A DNA stretch of 64,000 nt from Nakazawaea peltata (lineage: Eukaryota; Ascomycota; Pichiomycetes; Alaninales; Pachysolenaceae), in the NCBI GenBank assembly GCA_001599355.1, contig BCGQ01000003.1, positions 498,468 to 562,467 of the forward strand. The letters run 5' to 3'. The notes below the pieces were generated by a model that did no database searches, was not told where the DNA came from, and saw only the letters and a program-made list of their open reading frames with translations. A program made the translations under genes and the position numbers. Numbering within the stretch: position 1 is the stretch's first letter; each line of letters begins with the position of its first letter. This document shows positions 30,163-38,941 of this stretch, piece by piece.

Positions 30163-31689
30163 TTAATAGGGCATATCTTGGACAGTAGCGGCTTCTGCTT
30201 CTCTGATGACCAGTTGCTTTTTGATCTCGCGTTCTTGGCGAGTGATATAAATAATGAGCGATAAACCGATAATCAGGGTTAACGAAGTCAAGAGTAAATT
30301 GACAGGGACCGGGTTCATATTGAAGGTGAAATGCGTCAAATGATCCAATTGACTTTGCAAGAGGTTGAAACAACCACTGGTACAAATGATGGCACCATAA
30401 ATGGTTCCGAAAGTTTTGAATCCGAAAACTTTAGCACAGTAATCTGATACTGCAGTATAGTAAAATGGTCTATAAACGACTAAAAACAAGATTCCAATGT
30501 AGGCACAGAATTGGACATTGATGACTCCCATTAATCCGATGAAAACCGAGACAGCACATAAGGTGTTCAATACCAGAATGGTCGTACAATTATCAAGGAG
30601 TAAACCAATGAACGGAATTGAGGCAATTCCTCCTAAAGGTAAAGCCAAATCGAAGAATTGGTTAATTATGACCGAAGTTTTTGGGTCAAATAAGAACTCT
30701 TCTTGAGCTCTAACTGTAGCTACGAAGTAGTTAATACGTAACATCTGAATACTGGTGAAAAGACACATCAAAATGAACCATGGAGTCATGATTTGTTCAC
30801 GGAGAATCATATCATGACATACTCCATAAATACCTCCAGATTTGACAGTCTTATCGGCCTCTTGTTCTTGTTCATAAACTGATTTGTAAGAAGAATGAGA
30901 CATTGTTCTGGCGAGCAAATGGGTATTTTCACCACTCAGAGTACTGACTGGTGTAATAACATTAGGATCTACAGCCTCTCCTGTCTCATCAACTCCTATC
31001 TCTCCAATTTTAGCCAATGTGTTGACTGTTTTGTACGATTCTTTAGGCATAATTGTCAACTGACAAACCAAAATGAATATTGGGACAATGAGATACAGAT
31101 TGAAAAACCTTCTTAAAGTCAAATGGCCCAACCATTCGTTTTGATAACTGATTCTATAAAGTAAAAATAACAGTGATGAAGAGTCAAAGGCCCCTGTTAA
31201 TAACAGTAAGATCAATCCTGAGTTACTTGGGAAAGTATTCAGTAATTGGAAGCAACTTATAAACACAAATGGACCTCCCAACAGTAAGAATGTATAACCA
31301 GTTAAGTAGGGGTCGACAAATGAGATCTCCAGACTGTATTTCAAGAAATTGGCAGCGATAAAAATCAAGCAAGCACCAATACTACCACAAACACGAGGTC
31401 CATAACGATCCAAAATGGAGCCAACCAGTAATGAAGCCACATTTGTGATAACGGCGGCGATTGTGAACATGAAATTCAACTTCAAATCCTGTTCTACACA
31501 TGGTTTAAGCACCAGGTCTTCCGACTCAGGCACCGGACAAAGCTCTGAATAAACCCCTTCACCGATCAACACAGGTTTAAAAGCAGCAAACCCGAAAACT
31601 GGTCCAGCGGCAAGCAAACACCAGGTGATAGCACATAAGATCTGCAAAAGTCTCCTCGACAACGGCACCTCTAACTCATGTGACGGCAT
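30163..31689 (-). CDS. FMP42: FMP42-like major facilitator transporter
   Basis: 508 aa, twelve predicted membrane spans in two six-helix halves with a central hydrophilic loop (~225-285). The N-terminus (RRLLQILCAITWCLLAAGPVFGFA) starts the first span, and LVGSILDRYGPRVCGSIGA matches the MFS loop 2-3 motif. It resembles S. cerevisiae Fmp42 and the SLC43/LAT3-type amino acid transporters, thought to be vacuolar. Substrate is unknown. The next gene upstream on the same strand is the FSH2-type hydrolase, the same pair as YMR221C/YMR222C in S. cerevisiae, which strengthens the assignment. Plus-strand purine runs at 31800-31910 give it a C/T-rich leader. Confidence 0.82.
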   Translation of the reverse strand: MPSHELEVPLSRRLLQILCAITWCLLAAGPVFGFAAFKPVLIGEGVYSELCPVPESEDLVLKPCVEQDLKLNFMFTIAAVITNVASLLVGSILDRYGPRVCGSIGACLIFIAANFLKYSLEISFVDPYLTGYTFLLLGGPFVFISCFQLLNTFPSNSGLILLLLTGAFDSSSLLFLLYRISYQNEWLGHLTLRRFFNLYLIVPIFILVCQLTIMPKESYKTVNTLAKIGEIGVDETGEAVDPNVITPVSTLSGENTHLLARTMSHSSYKSVYEQEQEADKTVKSGGIYGVCHDMILREQIMTPWFILMCLFTSIQMLRINYFVATVRAQEEFLFDPKTSVIINQFFDLALPLGGIASIPFIGLLLDNCTTILVLNTLCAVSVFIGLMGVINVQFCAYIGILFLVVYRPFYYTAVSDYCAKVFGFKTFGTIYGAIICTSGCFNLLQSQLDHLTHFTFNMNPVPVNLLLTSLTLIIGLSLIIYITRQEREIKKQLVIREAEAATVQDMPY

Positions 31690-31957
31690 CTTGTCTTCGT
31701 TATCTCTCTATAAAATTCGTTATCTAAGGGCTTTTTCTAAGCGCAGCAGCAATTTTTTCCTTTATATGGAGAATTTTTTCACTTGCTAAGGGTTTGATAA
31801 GGAAAAAGGGCAGATAGAGGGACAGGTAGAGGGGTAGAGGGGTAGACAGAGGGGGGGGGGAACAGAGGGGACAGGGGGAACAAGAGGGGACAGGGGGAAC
31901 AAGAGATGAGGAGACGGTGTTGGAAACACCCTACAACTATTCAATATATAAAGTTTA

Positions 31958-32734
31958 TTACGCCTTACCAAGATTCTCAATCATAGCTAAAATATCATCG
32001 ACCTCATTCAGCTCCTTCAACAGCAAATTATCCTCCTTAGACTCATCTTCGGATATCCCCGAAGGATTTTGCAAAACATTCTCTACAAAGCTGGTCACTT
32101 TATCGAGGAAATATCTGGAGTTTGGCACAAAATGGCCCCCTGGGTGGTTCAACACAGTAACTTTTTCTTTGTTAATTGTTGAATCGATGAATTTCATAGT
32201 TTGCTCAGGACCGACGACCGTGTCGAGCTCCCCGATCGCTACGAGCGTTGGGATATCGATTTTTTTAGTGTACAAATTCTCGGAACCTGGATGATCTATG
32301 ATACGGTAGCCGGAGTATATGATAGCGAACTTGAGTGGTGGGTGAGCTGGTACTATTTTCTGGAAATCGGATGCGAGTAATCCGGTAAATGCTCCTCCTT
32401 GAGAGAATCCTAATAATCCAATGAAAGGACCTTGTTCTTCACAACATTTACGCACCACATCGTACAGTAAACTTAAATCTATAGGTTGAGACCTCTCTCT
32501 ATTCCACCAGCCTCTAAAGGAACGTTGGTTTCCATTTGCTCCAAGCTTCAGGAACTCAGTAGAAGAAACGTCGAAAGGTAAATCTGGAGCTAAGAATTCC
32601 ACAGGTGCCTCTAAATAATACATTTCGTATCCAATTTTGCCCATAGCTTTTTTCAATCCGCCTGTTTTCGATTTAAAGGTCTCGGCATCTTGAGCAAACC
32701 CATGAAGACATAAAACCTTTCCTTTTGTAGCCAT
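31958..32734 (-). CDS. FSH2: FSH-family serine hydrolase (FSH2 type)
   Basis: 258 aa alpha/beta hydrolase. The N-terminal KVLCLHGFAQDAETF strand-loop forms the oxyanion region. The nucleophile is S111 in LLGFSQGGA, with the acid D171 in AIGELDTVVG and H201 in HPGGHFVP. The family (Fsh1-3, human OVCA2) hydrolyses short acyl esters; the natural substrate is unclear. I place the start at 32734 (MATKGKVLCLHG), where the family fold begins and the context is AAAATGG. The frame stays open for 69 more codons to an ATG at 32941, adding a Lys/Glu-rich extension, so a longer isoform is possible. Adjacent to FMP42 as in S. cerevisiae, hence FSH2 rather than FSH1 or FSH3. Confidence 0.82.
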   Translation of the reverse strand: MATKGKVLCLHGFAQDAETFKSKTGGLKKAMGKIGYEMYYLEAPVEFLAPDLPFDVSSTEFLKLGANGNQRSFRGWWNRERSQPIDLSLLYDVVRKCCEEQGPFIGLLGFSQGGAFTGLLASDFQKIVPAHPPLKFAIIYSGYRIIDHPGSENLYTKKIDIPTLVAIGELDTVVGPEQTMKFIDSTINKEKVTVLNHPGGHFVPNSRYFLDKVTSFVENVLQNPSGISEDESKEDNLLLKELNEVDDILAMIENLGKA

Positions 32735-33178
32735 TTTCTTCTTTTTATTCTTGTTCTTCTTGCCGGGATTTTGCTTCTGCTTTTGTTTCTCTTGAACTGG
32801 CTTCACTTCACGAGGGTTCTCTTTACGAGGACTCTCCTTCTTCGCCTCAAAAGGAGGTCCCTCCCTATTTATACGACCCCCTGAAACCTCATCTAAACCC
32901 CCTTGCCTCCGATCGTTCTTTTCCTCGTTCATCTCATGCATAAAACCGTTGCCACTGTCCAATAACCGTTACTCTACTAATTCTCAGCCTTCCAGACGCC
33001 CGATCTTGCTCCTCAATTCAACGCTCCTACATCAATCTGAGACCCTTTTTTTTCTTTTTCGTTTCTTTTTCACACTTTTTCCTTCTCCCACGCTAATGAT
33101 TTCCCAATCAGGAACCTTCCATGAGGTACTACGATGCAACAATACTCTAAAAAGGTGCATACATGAAGACTATACAGA
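32735..33178. other. Region between FSH2 and ELP4
   Basis: 444 bp. Its first 207 bp could encode the optional N-terminal extension of FSH2 (minus strand, from 32941). The rest holds a T-rich stretch (33040-33080). No other feature is seen. Confidence 0.5.
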
Positions 33179-34687
33179 TTAAAAATCGATGTTTTTTGTT
33201 GTTTGCGACCTGATTGGGTTACCGTCTCCCGTAAATTCGATATCATGTGCGTGTGCGTCAGCCACAACTGAATTTTTGTCCACTCCGGTCTCTTCATCCA
33301 CCGGGATCGACCATTCTTCGATATCGAAATTTCTTTTCCCGTTCTTGAAACAATACTCCATATCTTTTTGGATCATCATTCCTACATCACTCAATACGGG
33401 TAACTTGTGGATATTGAGGAATCCATGTTTGATCTTTTTCGGTTCCTTGGCATACACTCTTTCCATTAATCCGTATAATGCTGGGTCGAACGGTTTGAGT
33501 TCTAGCACCCCGTCAAATTGTTTTTCTATTAAATTTAATGTAGGGTCGTCTCTCGGATACAAATCCAAATTGACAAAACCGAACATTGTGGTTTGTTTGG
33601 AATATCTTTTCGTAAGTGATCTTATACCCATCATAAGCCTCAAAATTTGCTCAGTACGACACAGCTCTGCAGCATATACTAAAGGATGTAAAATCGATGG
33701 AACAACAATACGAATAAGCTTATCATGGTGTTTTTTAATAATAGACTCCAGTTGCAGCACCATTGTTGACGCTTTCCCAATTGGTACATAAGAGATTTCT
33801 GTCGGATTCGGCAGGGGTACCAAAGTGGAAGTTATATCGTACAGATGAATGAAATCGGGATGTGTGGTCAAGGCAATTTCGACTTCTTTAGAAGGCAGTT
33901 TGTCCTTGTCCAAGAACCCATATCTCCAAGCGATTTTCAATGATTTTTTCTGCTGTTCTTCATGTTCTTGCTGATTTTTCAATTGCTGGTCGTTCAAATT
34001 TGAAACACTGATTTTGGATTCGTTTTCTTGGATTCTCATCTTCTTTTGATCTCTAGATGAACCTTTATACAAACCAGGCAATGATTTCCCCCATAACTGA
34101 TCTACTCCAATTACTATTACATGAGAATTTGGTTTATCCAATCTGTTTTGGATGATTCCTTCAACGGCGTATTTCTTCGCCAATACTGTAGCGAAATCAG
34201 TAGTTCCATTCTCTTCGATGAGTAAACTTGATCCCAATGGTAACCCTTGATGGCCAAGAACTTTATCGAGATCAAAAGAACCTGTTGATATTGTAGGCTG
34301 AGATGTCAAAATGGAAGGTTTTATTCCCGGATGACCACTGACAGGTGAAGGTGTGGCTCTTTCTTGGTCTGGTACACCAGCAGGAACACCTCTTCCAGGA
34401 ACGGTTCTACCAACTCCAGGAACAGTTCTGCCAACTCCAGGCACAGGTCTTACAACTCCAGGAACAGTTCTACCAACTCCAGGACCACCCACACCTCCTC
34501 TCATACCCCCAATCAGTCCTTGACCTATAGCGCCCGGGTCTCTGCCCACTGGTCTTACGGGCATTCCTCTACCAGGAACAGCATTCACTCCGACCTCTCC
34601 AACTCCAACCGCATTCCCGGCCAACTGACCTCCTCTGCCAGGTACCTGACCTCCTCCAATCACCTCAGATCTCTTTCTGAATGACAT
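33179..34687 (-). CDS. ELP4: Elongator complex subunit ELP4
   Basis: 502 aa. Elp4 forms the Elp456 RecA-like hexameric ring of Elongator, which modifies wobble uridines (cm5U and derivatives) in tRNA. The RecA-like core begins at about residue 125 (KPSILTSQPTISTGSFDLDK), with GHQGLPLGSSLLIEENGTTD where a P-loop would lie; as in the family, the Walker A lysine is missing. Residues ~15-105 are a Gly/Val/Arg/Pro-rich repeat region (GVGRTVPGV units) longer than usual, which explains the excess over S. cerevisiae Elp4 (456 aa). It is divergent from RDL2, 257 bp between starts. Confidence 0.9.
   Translation of the reverse strand: MSFRKRSEVIGGGQVPGRGGQLAGNAVGVGEVGVNAVPGRGMPVRPVGRDPGAIGQGLIGGMRGGVGGPGVGRTVPGVVRPVPGVGRTVPGVGRTVPGRGVPAGVPDQERATPSPVSGHPGIKPSILTSQPTISTGSFDLDKVLGHQGLPLGSSLLIEENGTTDFATVLAKKYAVEGIIQNRLDKPNSHVIVIGVDQLWGKSLPGLYKGSSRDQKKMRIQENESKISVSNLNDQQLKNQQEHEEQQKKSLKIAWRYGFLDKDKLPSKEVEIALTTHPDFIHLYDITSTLVPLPNPTEISYVPIGKASTMVLQLESIIKKHHDKLIRIVVPSILHPLVYAAELCRTEQILRLMMGIRSLTKRYSKQTTMFGFVNLDLYPRDDPTLNLIEKQFDGVLELKPFDPALYGLMERVYAKEPKKIKHGFLNIHKLPVLSDVGMMIQKDMEYCFKNGKRNFDIEEWSIPVDEETGVDKNSVVADAHAHDIEFTGDGNPIRSQTTKNIDF
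34389..34484 (-). repeat. 21-bp coding repeat in ELP4 (VPGVGRT units)
   Basis: Four to five tandem copies of a 21-bp unit (core CCAACTCCAGGAACAGTTCT on the plus strand) encode seven-residue units VPGVGRT in the N-terminal tail of ELP4. Copies are about 90 percent alike, indicating recent expansion. Confidence 0.85.
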
Positions 34688-34905
34688 TGTTTATCAAAAT
34701 CTCGACTATTCCCACCCTCCTTCCTCCGTCTCATCTTCATCTGCCTTCTTTTCGCTCTCTTCTGCCCCTCCCCCCCCCTGCAAAATTTTCGCTCATCCCA
34801 ATCGGGAAATCACAAAGGCAAAAAATCGCTAAAGCCAAAGAAAAAAGCGAAGGCGAGCCAATTTTAAAGCAGGTTTCAAAGGGCAGCAAAGGAGACCGAG
34901 GCAGA

Positions 34906-34944
34906 AACACCGAAGGCAGAAACACCAAAGGCAGAAACACCGAG
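34906..34944 (+). repeat. 15-bp repeat in the RDL2 leader
   Basis: Three tandem copies of a 15-bp unit (GGCAGAAACACCGAA with minor changes) end directly before the chosen RDL2 start. If translated they would encode GRNTEGRNTKGRNTE, but that frame lies upstream of the mitochondrial presequence. Confidence 0.8.
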
Positions 34945-35496
34945 ATGGCTAGTTTAAGAGTGAGTTTTGGCAGATTAGGCAATGTTGTGCCTGGGCGGTT
35001 GATGGCTTCAACAAGATGTGCCCCATTGATGGTCCCATTGATGGCCCCATTGATGACCCCTCTGACCCCAAGATATATGATGAGATTCCAATCGACCACC
35101 CCAGAGAGTATCCTTACCGAGGCTCCAAAGGCCAAGATTTACACTTATCCTGAGATCAAGAAGTTGGTCACGAATCCAACTCCAGGTAAAGTTTTAGTTG
35201 ATGTCAGAGAACCAGATGAATTGAAGTTGTATGGATCTATTCCGACCTCGATCAACATCCCATTCAAGTCTACTCCTGGAGCTTTGGACTTGCCAGAGGA
35301 AGATTTCGAAGATTTGTTCGGATTCGAAAAGCCTTCTAAAGATTCGGAATTGATCTTCTTTTGCCAGGCTGGTTTGAGATCCTCGGCTGCCGAAGAATTG
35401 GTAGGTACTTTTGGTTACGATAAGAGAGGTAATTACGCTGGTAGTTTCAATGATTGGTATGAGAATGAAACCAAGAACTCCGACAAGAAGCTGTAA
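34945..35496 (+). CDS. RDL2: Mitochondrial rhodanese-like sulfurtransferase RDL2
   Basis: 183 aa. The N-terminus MASLRVSFGRLGNVVPGRLM is a good mitochondrial presequence. It is followed by a small Met/Pro repeat (PLMVPLMAPLMTPLTP) and the rhodanese domain from ~72 (IYTYPEIKKLV). The persulfide cysteine is C140 in FFCQAGLRSSAAEE, and the VDVREPDEL and NIPF motifs are present. Single-domain rhodaneses transfer sulfane sulfur and are linked to mitochondrial morphology in yeast. The frame opens upstream at 34681, but the start at 34945 suits both presequence and family. Convergent with RRP36 (40 bp between stops); RDL2-RRP36-MPD1 is also the S. cerevisiae order (YOR286W-YOR287C-YOR288C), here with MRPL44 inserted. 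Confidence 0.88.
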   Translation: MASLRVSFGRLGNVVPGRLMASTRCAPLMVPLMAPLMTPLTPRYMMRFQSTTPESILTEAPKAKIYTYPEIKKLVTNPTPGKVLVDVREPDELKLYGSIPTSINIPFKSTPGALDLPEEDFEDLFGFEKPSKDSELIFFCQAGLRSSAAEELVGTFGYDKRGNYAGSFNDWYENETKNSDKKL

Positions 35497-35536
35497 GCTT
35501 GTACATAGATATTAATAACTATATTGATGAACTTTA

Positions 35537-36433
35537 TTACTCTAAAAACTCCAATTGTTTGAATTCCTTTCCTAATCTTCTCTTTCTCTTTCTTTCCATC
35601 ACCTTTTCTCTTTGGTTCTTCTTCATCGAGTCGAATTTGGCCTTCTGGATCAACTTTCTCTTGTCTCCACGCTTCAAGAAGAAATTACCACTACCCACAT
35701 GCTGTTGCTTGAAATCTTTGAGAACCTTCTTCTCCAAATCTCTGTTCTTTAAAGTATCCATTCTAGACTTCAATGATTGTATTTTATAGTTCAAATCCTG
35801 CACTTCATGGTCACTTAAAAACTGCTTCTTGTTATTAGCAGCCAAAAGATCTTGCATATCCGCTATTTCCTTCTGTCTGTATTCATCCAAGAAGGCATAA
35901 TCTCTTCTGGCCTTCTCTAAATCAGCTTTACCATACAGGGCATCAAATCTGATATCGGTATGCAAAGTGGTGTCTTTTTTGTTCTCCAAACCTGGGATTT
36001 GTCTTATTCTTGATACACGTTTCTTCGATGACAGTTCAGCTGGCGCATGTTTGGACCTTGTCTTCTTGGTAGATGAAGATTCTCTTGGTCTTTCATCATC
36101 GGATGATTCCTGATCATCTTCTTCGAAAAACCCTGTCCCATCGTCACTTTCATCCTCATTTTCACTCGCATCTTCATCGCTCGTCTCGTTTCTCGAACTC
36201 TTAGACTTCTTCTTCGATAAAATTTGTTGTTGTGCCTTGTTTAATGCTCCAAATGAGATCGATTCCATCTCATCTTCGTCTTCACTGTCATGGTATTGTT
36301 TGGTATTGGATTTGGAACGACCCAAAACCAGTCCTACATCGTAATCTGACTCAGGATCGGATTCTTCGGCCTGTCTTCGTGAAAATTTAGGTCTTCTTTC
36401 TTTGGTTCTAACCATCTTTGCTCCAACTGTCAT
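35537..36433 (-). CDS. RRP36: rRNA biogenesis protein RRP36
   Basis: 298 aa, about the length of S. cerevisiae Rrp36 (300 aa). A nucleolar 90S pre-ribosome component needed for early cleavages towards 18S rRNA. The N-terminal half is acidic and Ser-rich (DEDEMESISFGALNKAQQQI, then SEDEDGTG-like runs). The conserved part starts with DIRFDALYGKADLEKARRDY and FLDEYRQKEI, followed by basic helices and the C-terminal MERKRKRRLGKEFKQLE. Two in-frame ATGs (36433 and 36415) are possible starts. Upstream is a GGGAAAATTTTTAC element (RRPE-like), then four GGGCA within 57 bp. Confidence 0.92.
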   Translation of the reverse strand: MTVGAKMVRTKERRPKFSRRQAEESDPESDYDVGLVLGRSKSNTKQYHDSEDEDEMESISFGALNKAQQQILSKKKSKSSRNETSDEDASENEDESDDGTGFFEEDDQESSDDERPRESSSTKKTRSKHAPAELSSKKRVSRIRQIPGLENKKDTTLHTDIRFDALYGKADLEKARRDYAFLDEYRQKEIADMQDLLAANNKKQFLSDHEVQDLNYKIQSLKSRMDTLKNRDLEKKVLKDFKQQHVGSGNFFLKRGDKRKLIQKAKFDSMKKNQREKVMERKRKRRLGKEFKQLEFLE

Positions 36434-36905
36434 CTCATCTCATAGTGAAAAGAAGAGCTTTAAATTTTTTTCCTGTTTAAAGAGGGAAAATTTTTACGGT
36501 GATTTTGATAAGAGAGGTGCGGAGGGCAGGTAGTGGAGGGCGAGGCAGGGCACGTAAGATGGGGCAGGTAGCGGAGGGCACTTAGGGAAGGAAGGAGACC
36601 GGACTGATAGGTGGAGCTATAGCTGGGAGCTGGAGCAGCGAGCTACAGCACCTATCTCAGAATGTCTACAATCATTTCAAGCCCAATTCCCTCTAATGTT
36701 CTGCTCAATAATTACGAATTTTCACTCAAACTCCCTCTGGAGCTCCCTCTGGCCCTCCTTCAGCCTAGTCATCTCTCATTAATCCCCCAAACATCATATC
36801 TACATATACAGCTATTATAAATATCTTATATTTAGTTCAAAATCTTTGCTTCAAAATCTAATTCTAAACCATTTATTTACAAGTTCCCCTAAAAAGTCCC
36901 CTAAA
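36434..36905. promoter_or_regulatory. RRP36 promoter region
   Basis: 472 bp. An RRPE-like GAAAATTTTT lies at about 36486-36495, 53 bp before the RRP36 start. Four GGGCA (sense TGCCC) follow at 36524, 36548, 36562 and 36576. The AGCTGGAGC/GAGCTACAGC stretch near 36610-36650 has short inverted words. No gene is supported. Confidence 0.55.
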
Positions 36906-37255
36906 TCATCCCTGAATCGAGTCTTGCAATTGCAATTTTCTCGAATGTCTGTCAAAAAGTGCCTGTAACAGACTGAAGTTAGTGCCGGTTGGGTCAGCTT
37001 CAACCTTGTGCTTATCCTTATACTCAACAATAATGATTGGCTTGTTCTTAGAAGACTCAGTAAGAACTTCATGAGAAATTTGACATTGTTGTCTTAAGTA
37101 TGGTGGGATCGAAGACAAAAACAATCTAGCTGGTTTGCCTATATACAAATCTGTTAGTAAACCTCTTAAAATGTCACCTTTTTCGTATCAAACTTACCCT
37201 CTGGACCAAAAGGATTGAACCTCACTGTCACTTTTGTGAAATATTTAGTGATCAT
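36906..37255 (-). CDS. MRPL44: Mitochondrial ribosomal protein MRPL44 (mL53, spliced)
   Basis: Exon 1 is 37198..37255, exon 2 is 36906..37138, 96 aa in all. The spliced product starts [20 protein letters not shown] and continues [17 protein letters not shown], and ends with [18 protein letters not shown], which line up over the full length with S. cerevisiae Mrpl44 (98 aa). It is a component of the mitochondrial large ribosomal subunit with a thioredoxin-like fold. The intron keeps an exact GTAAGT donor and TACTAAC branch box. As I recall, S. cerevisiae MRPL44 also has an intron. It sits between RRP36 and MPD1, all on the minus strand, interrupting a pair that is adjacent in S. cerevisiae. 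Confidence 0.93.
37139..37197 (-). other. MRPL44 spliceosomal intron
   Basis: 59 nt, GTAAGT donor, TACTAAC branch box at 37153-37159 (minus strand), TATAG acceptor 14 nt further on. Confidence 0.92.
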
Positions 37256-37397
37256 CGCCTACTTCTATCACCTTTCTACTCCAAACTCTTTACCGCCGAT
37301 GATTTTTCACCGATTTTTCAATTTTTTTTTCAATATTAAAATCGATTGCCTATTTGGGATATTCGTAATTTGCTAAAGACATGTATTTCTATATAAA

Positions 37398-38321
37398 CTA
37401 CAATTCATCATGGTCTTGGGATGAGGATTTTGGAGGAGCCTTTGGCTTTGACTTCGATTTCTTCTTCTTGGACTTCTTTGAGGCGGACTTCTTGGTTTTC
37501 AATCTTTCAGTAGCTACTGAGTCAGTTCTAGCACCATGTTGTTCGAGGAAACTACTCAAATCCTTCTTATTAAAACCCCCATCGTAGATATGGTAGACGT
37601 CTTGATCTCCTTGTTTGTCGATGACTACTAATTGAGGGAGCTTTGTCGAGTCAATATCGAAAAATTTAAGGAAAGAGTCTTTGGAAGATCCTTTGAGTGT
37701 AGAATATGCAAACTCCAAGTTTTCTAAGAAGTCGATAGCAAGGGTCTTGATTAAAGAGGTGGGTTTATTCTTCTCTGTTAAGAGTAAGACCTTATTTTTG
37801 TTGGTCTTAGTACGACCATTGACGAATTTGTGTAAATTTTGTTCATTATTGACCCTCTTGACATAGTTCTTGATCCTTGTAGAAACAAAGTTCATGATAC
37901 TGGTGACAGATCTTTCACCATTGAATACCTCGGATGCATGTTTTGGTTTCTTATTCAAGTATTTTTTGTTCTTTTCTGAATCCAAAGGATCGTATTTTGG
38001 AGGTCTGAAGACCATCAATGTTGGGTACCCTTGGACTTGCATTTGAGAACATAACGGTTTGTTAGGCTCTTCATCACAATTCACAGCAACAACTTGGAAT
38101 ATACCTTCAGCAGCTTTCCCTACCTTCTGGTAAGTTGGTTTCAACTTTTGACAATATCCACACCAAGGGGCGTAGAATTCTACCAATGAAGTATGATTGG
38201 TATTGTAGACGATATCGTTGAAATTTGAGAAGTCCAGCTCGATCACATTTGGATGTGATTGGTAGAAACCTGCTGCTGCGCAGACCTGAATCAAATATGT
38301 CAACGCTAACAAAACATACAT
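37398..38321 (-). CDS. MPD1: ER protein disulfide isomerase MPD1
   Basis: 307 aa. A signal peptide (MYVLLALTYLIQVCAAAG) is followed by one thioredoxin domain with the active site APWCGYCQK (C54 and C57) and the cis-proline region GYPTLMVF. A second thioredoxin-like half has no CxxC. The C-terminal ~35 residues are very Lys/Ser-rich and end in HDEL, the ER retrieval signal. It catalyses disulfide formation in the ER lumen. Part of the RDL2-RRP36-MPD1 neighbourhood. Confidence 0.93.
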   Translation of the reverse strand: MYVLLALTYLIQVCAAAGFYQSHPNVIELDFSNFNDIVYNTNHTSLVEFYAPWCGYCQKLKPTYQKVGKAAEGIFQVVAVNCDEEPNKPLCSQMQVQGYPTLMVFRPPKYDPLDSEKNKKYLNKKPKHASEVFNGERSVTSIMNFVSTRIKNYVKRVNNEQNLHKFVNGRTKTNKNKVLLLTEKNKPTSLIKTLAIDFLENLEFAYSTLKGSSKDSFLKFFDIDSTKLPQLVVIDKQGDQDVYHIYDGGFNKKDLSSFLEQHGARTDSVATERLKTKKSASKKSKKKKSKSKPKAPPKSSSQDHDEL

Positions 38322-38853
38322 GGTTATTGTAGTAGGCGATGAGTAGAGATTTTTTTGATTAGTTGGAATTTTTCGGTTTTTATGTGATTTTTATTGCGTG
38401 GCATCTGAGGAAGGGGAACCTTGGGGGACATCCGAGGGACATCCGATAACACATGGGGGTGAAGATTGGCGGGTGGAGACAATTTGAGGGATATGATTAT
38501 CAAGGAAGGTTTGGAAGAGATATTCTCTTTTGATCTCGTATCTCGTAGTCTTCGAATATATATAAGCCCTCTATTTACTGCTTACAATTATCTTAAGAAT
38601 AATCTTTCATTATCATTTATATTTTATATATTTAATATACATCAGAATGAGGGAATATGAAAATTAGTTCAAGTGTTTCTATTGGCTTTTGTGTCTAGAA
38701 GACTCTTATGATGATTATCACTCTCTCAGATTCCATCGAAACCTATTTATATTCTCAAATAATCTGTATCTCTCCCAGAATTATCCCCTTCTTTCAGTCA
38801 AGATACCCTAACACCATATAGCCACACCATTTCATTTTCCCACAAGTAATAAC
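38322..38853. other. Intergenic region, MPD1 promoter to tRNA-Tyr
   Basis: 532 bp. The half near MPD1 is G-rich on the plus strand, and the remainder is AT-rich (ATATATAAGCC near 38558). No gene or element is recognised. Confidence 0.5.
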
Positions 38854-38941
38854 CTCTCGGTCGCCAAGTTGGTTTAAGGCGTCAGACTGTAATTGTTAAT
38901 TTGTAATCTGAAGATCGGGCGTTCGACTCGCCCCCGGGAGA
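38854..38941 (+). tRNA. tRNA-Tyr(GUA) with 13-nt intron
   Basis: 88-nt gene. Acceptor CTCTCGG pairs with CCGGGAG, discriminator A. The anticodon stem TCAGA/TCTGA encloses CTGTAAA with anticodon GTA. The intron (38893-38905, TTGTTAATTTGTA) sits one base after the anticodon, as in all yeast tRNA-Tyr genes. D-arm and T-arm sequences match S. cerevisiae tRNA-Tyr almost exactly. The intron is needed for pseudouridine at position 35 in yeast (established for Pus7). A long T run follows. Confidence 0.97.

Noticed and set aside
34681-34944. In-frame extension of RDL2 to 34681
   Set aside because: It crosses the ELP4 start region, includes a simple 15-bp repeat and would hide the mitochondrial presequence.
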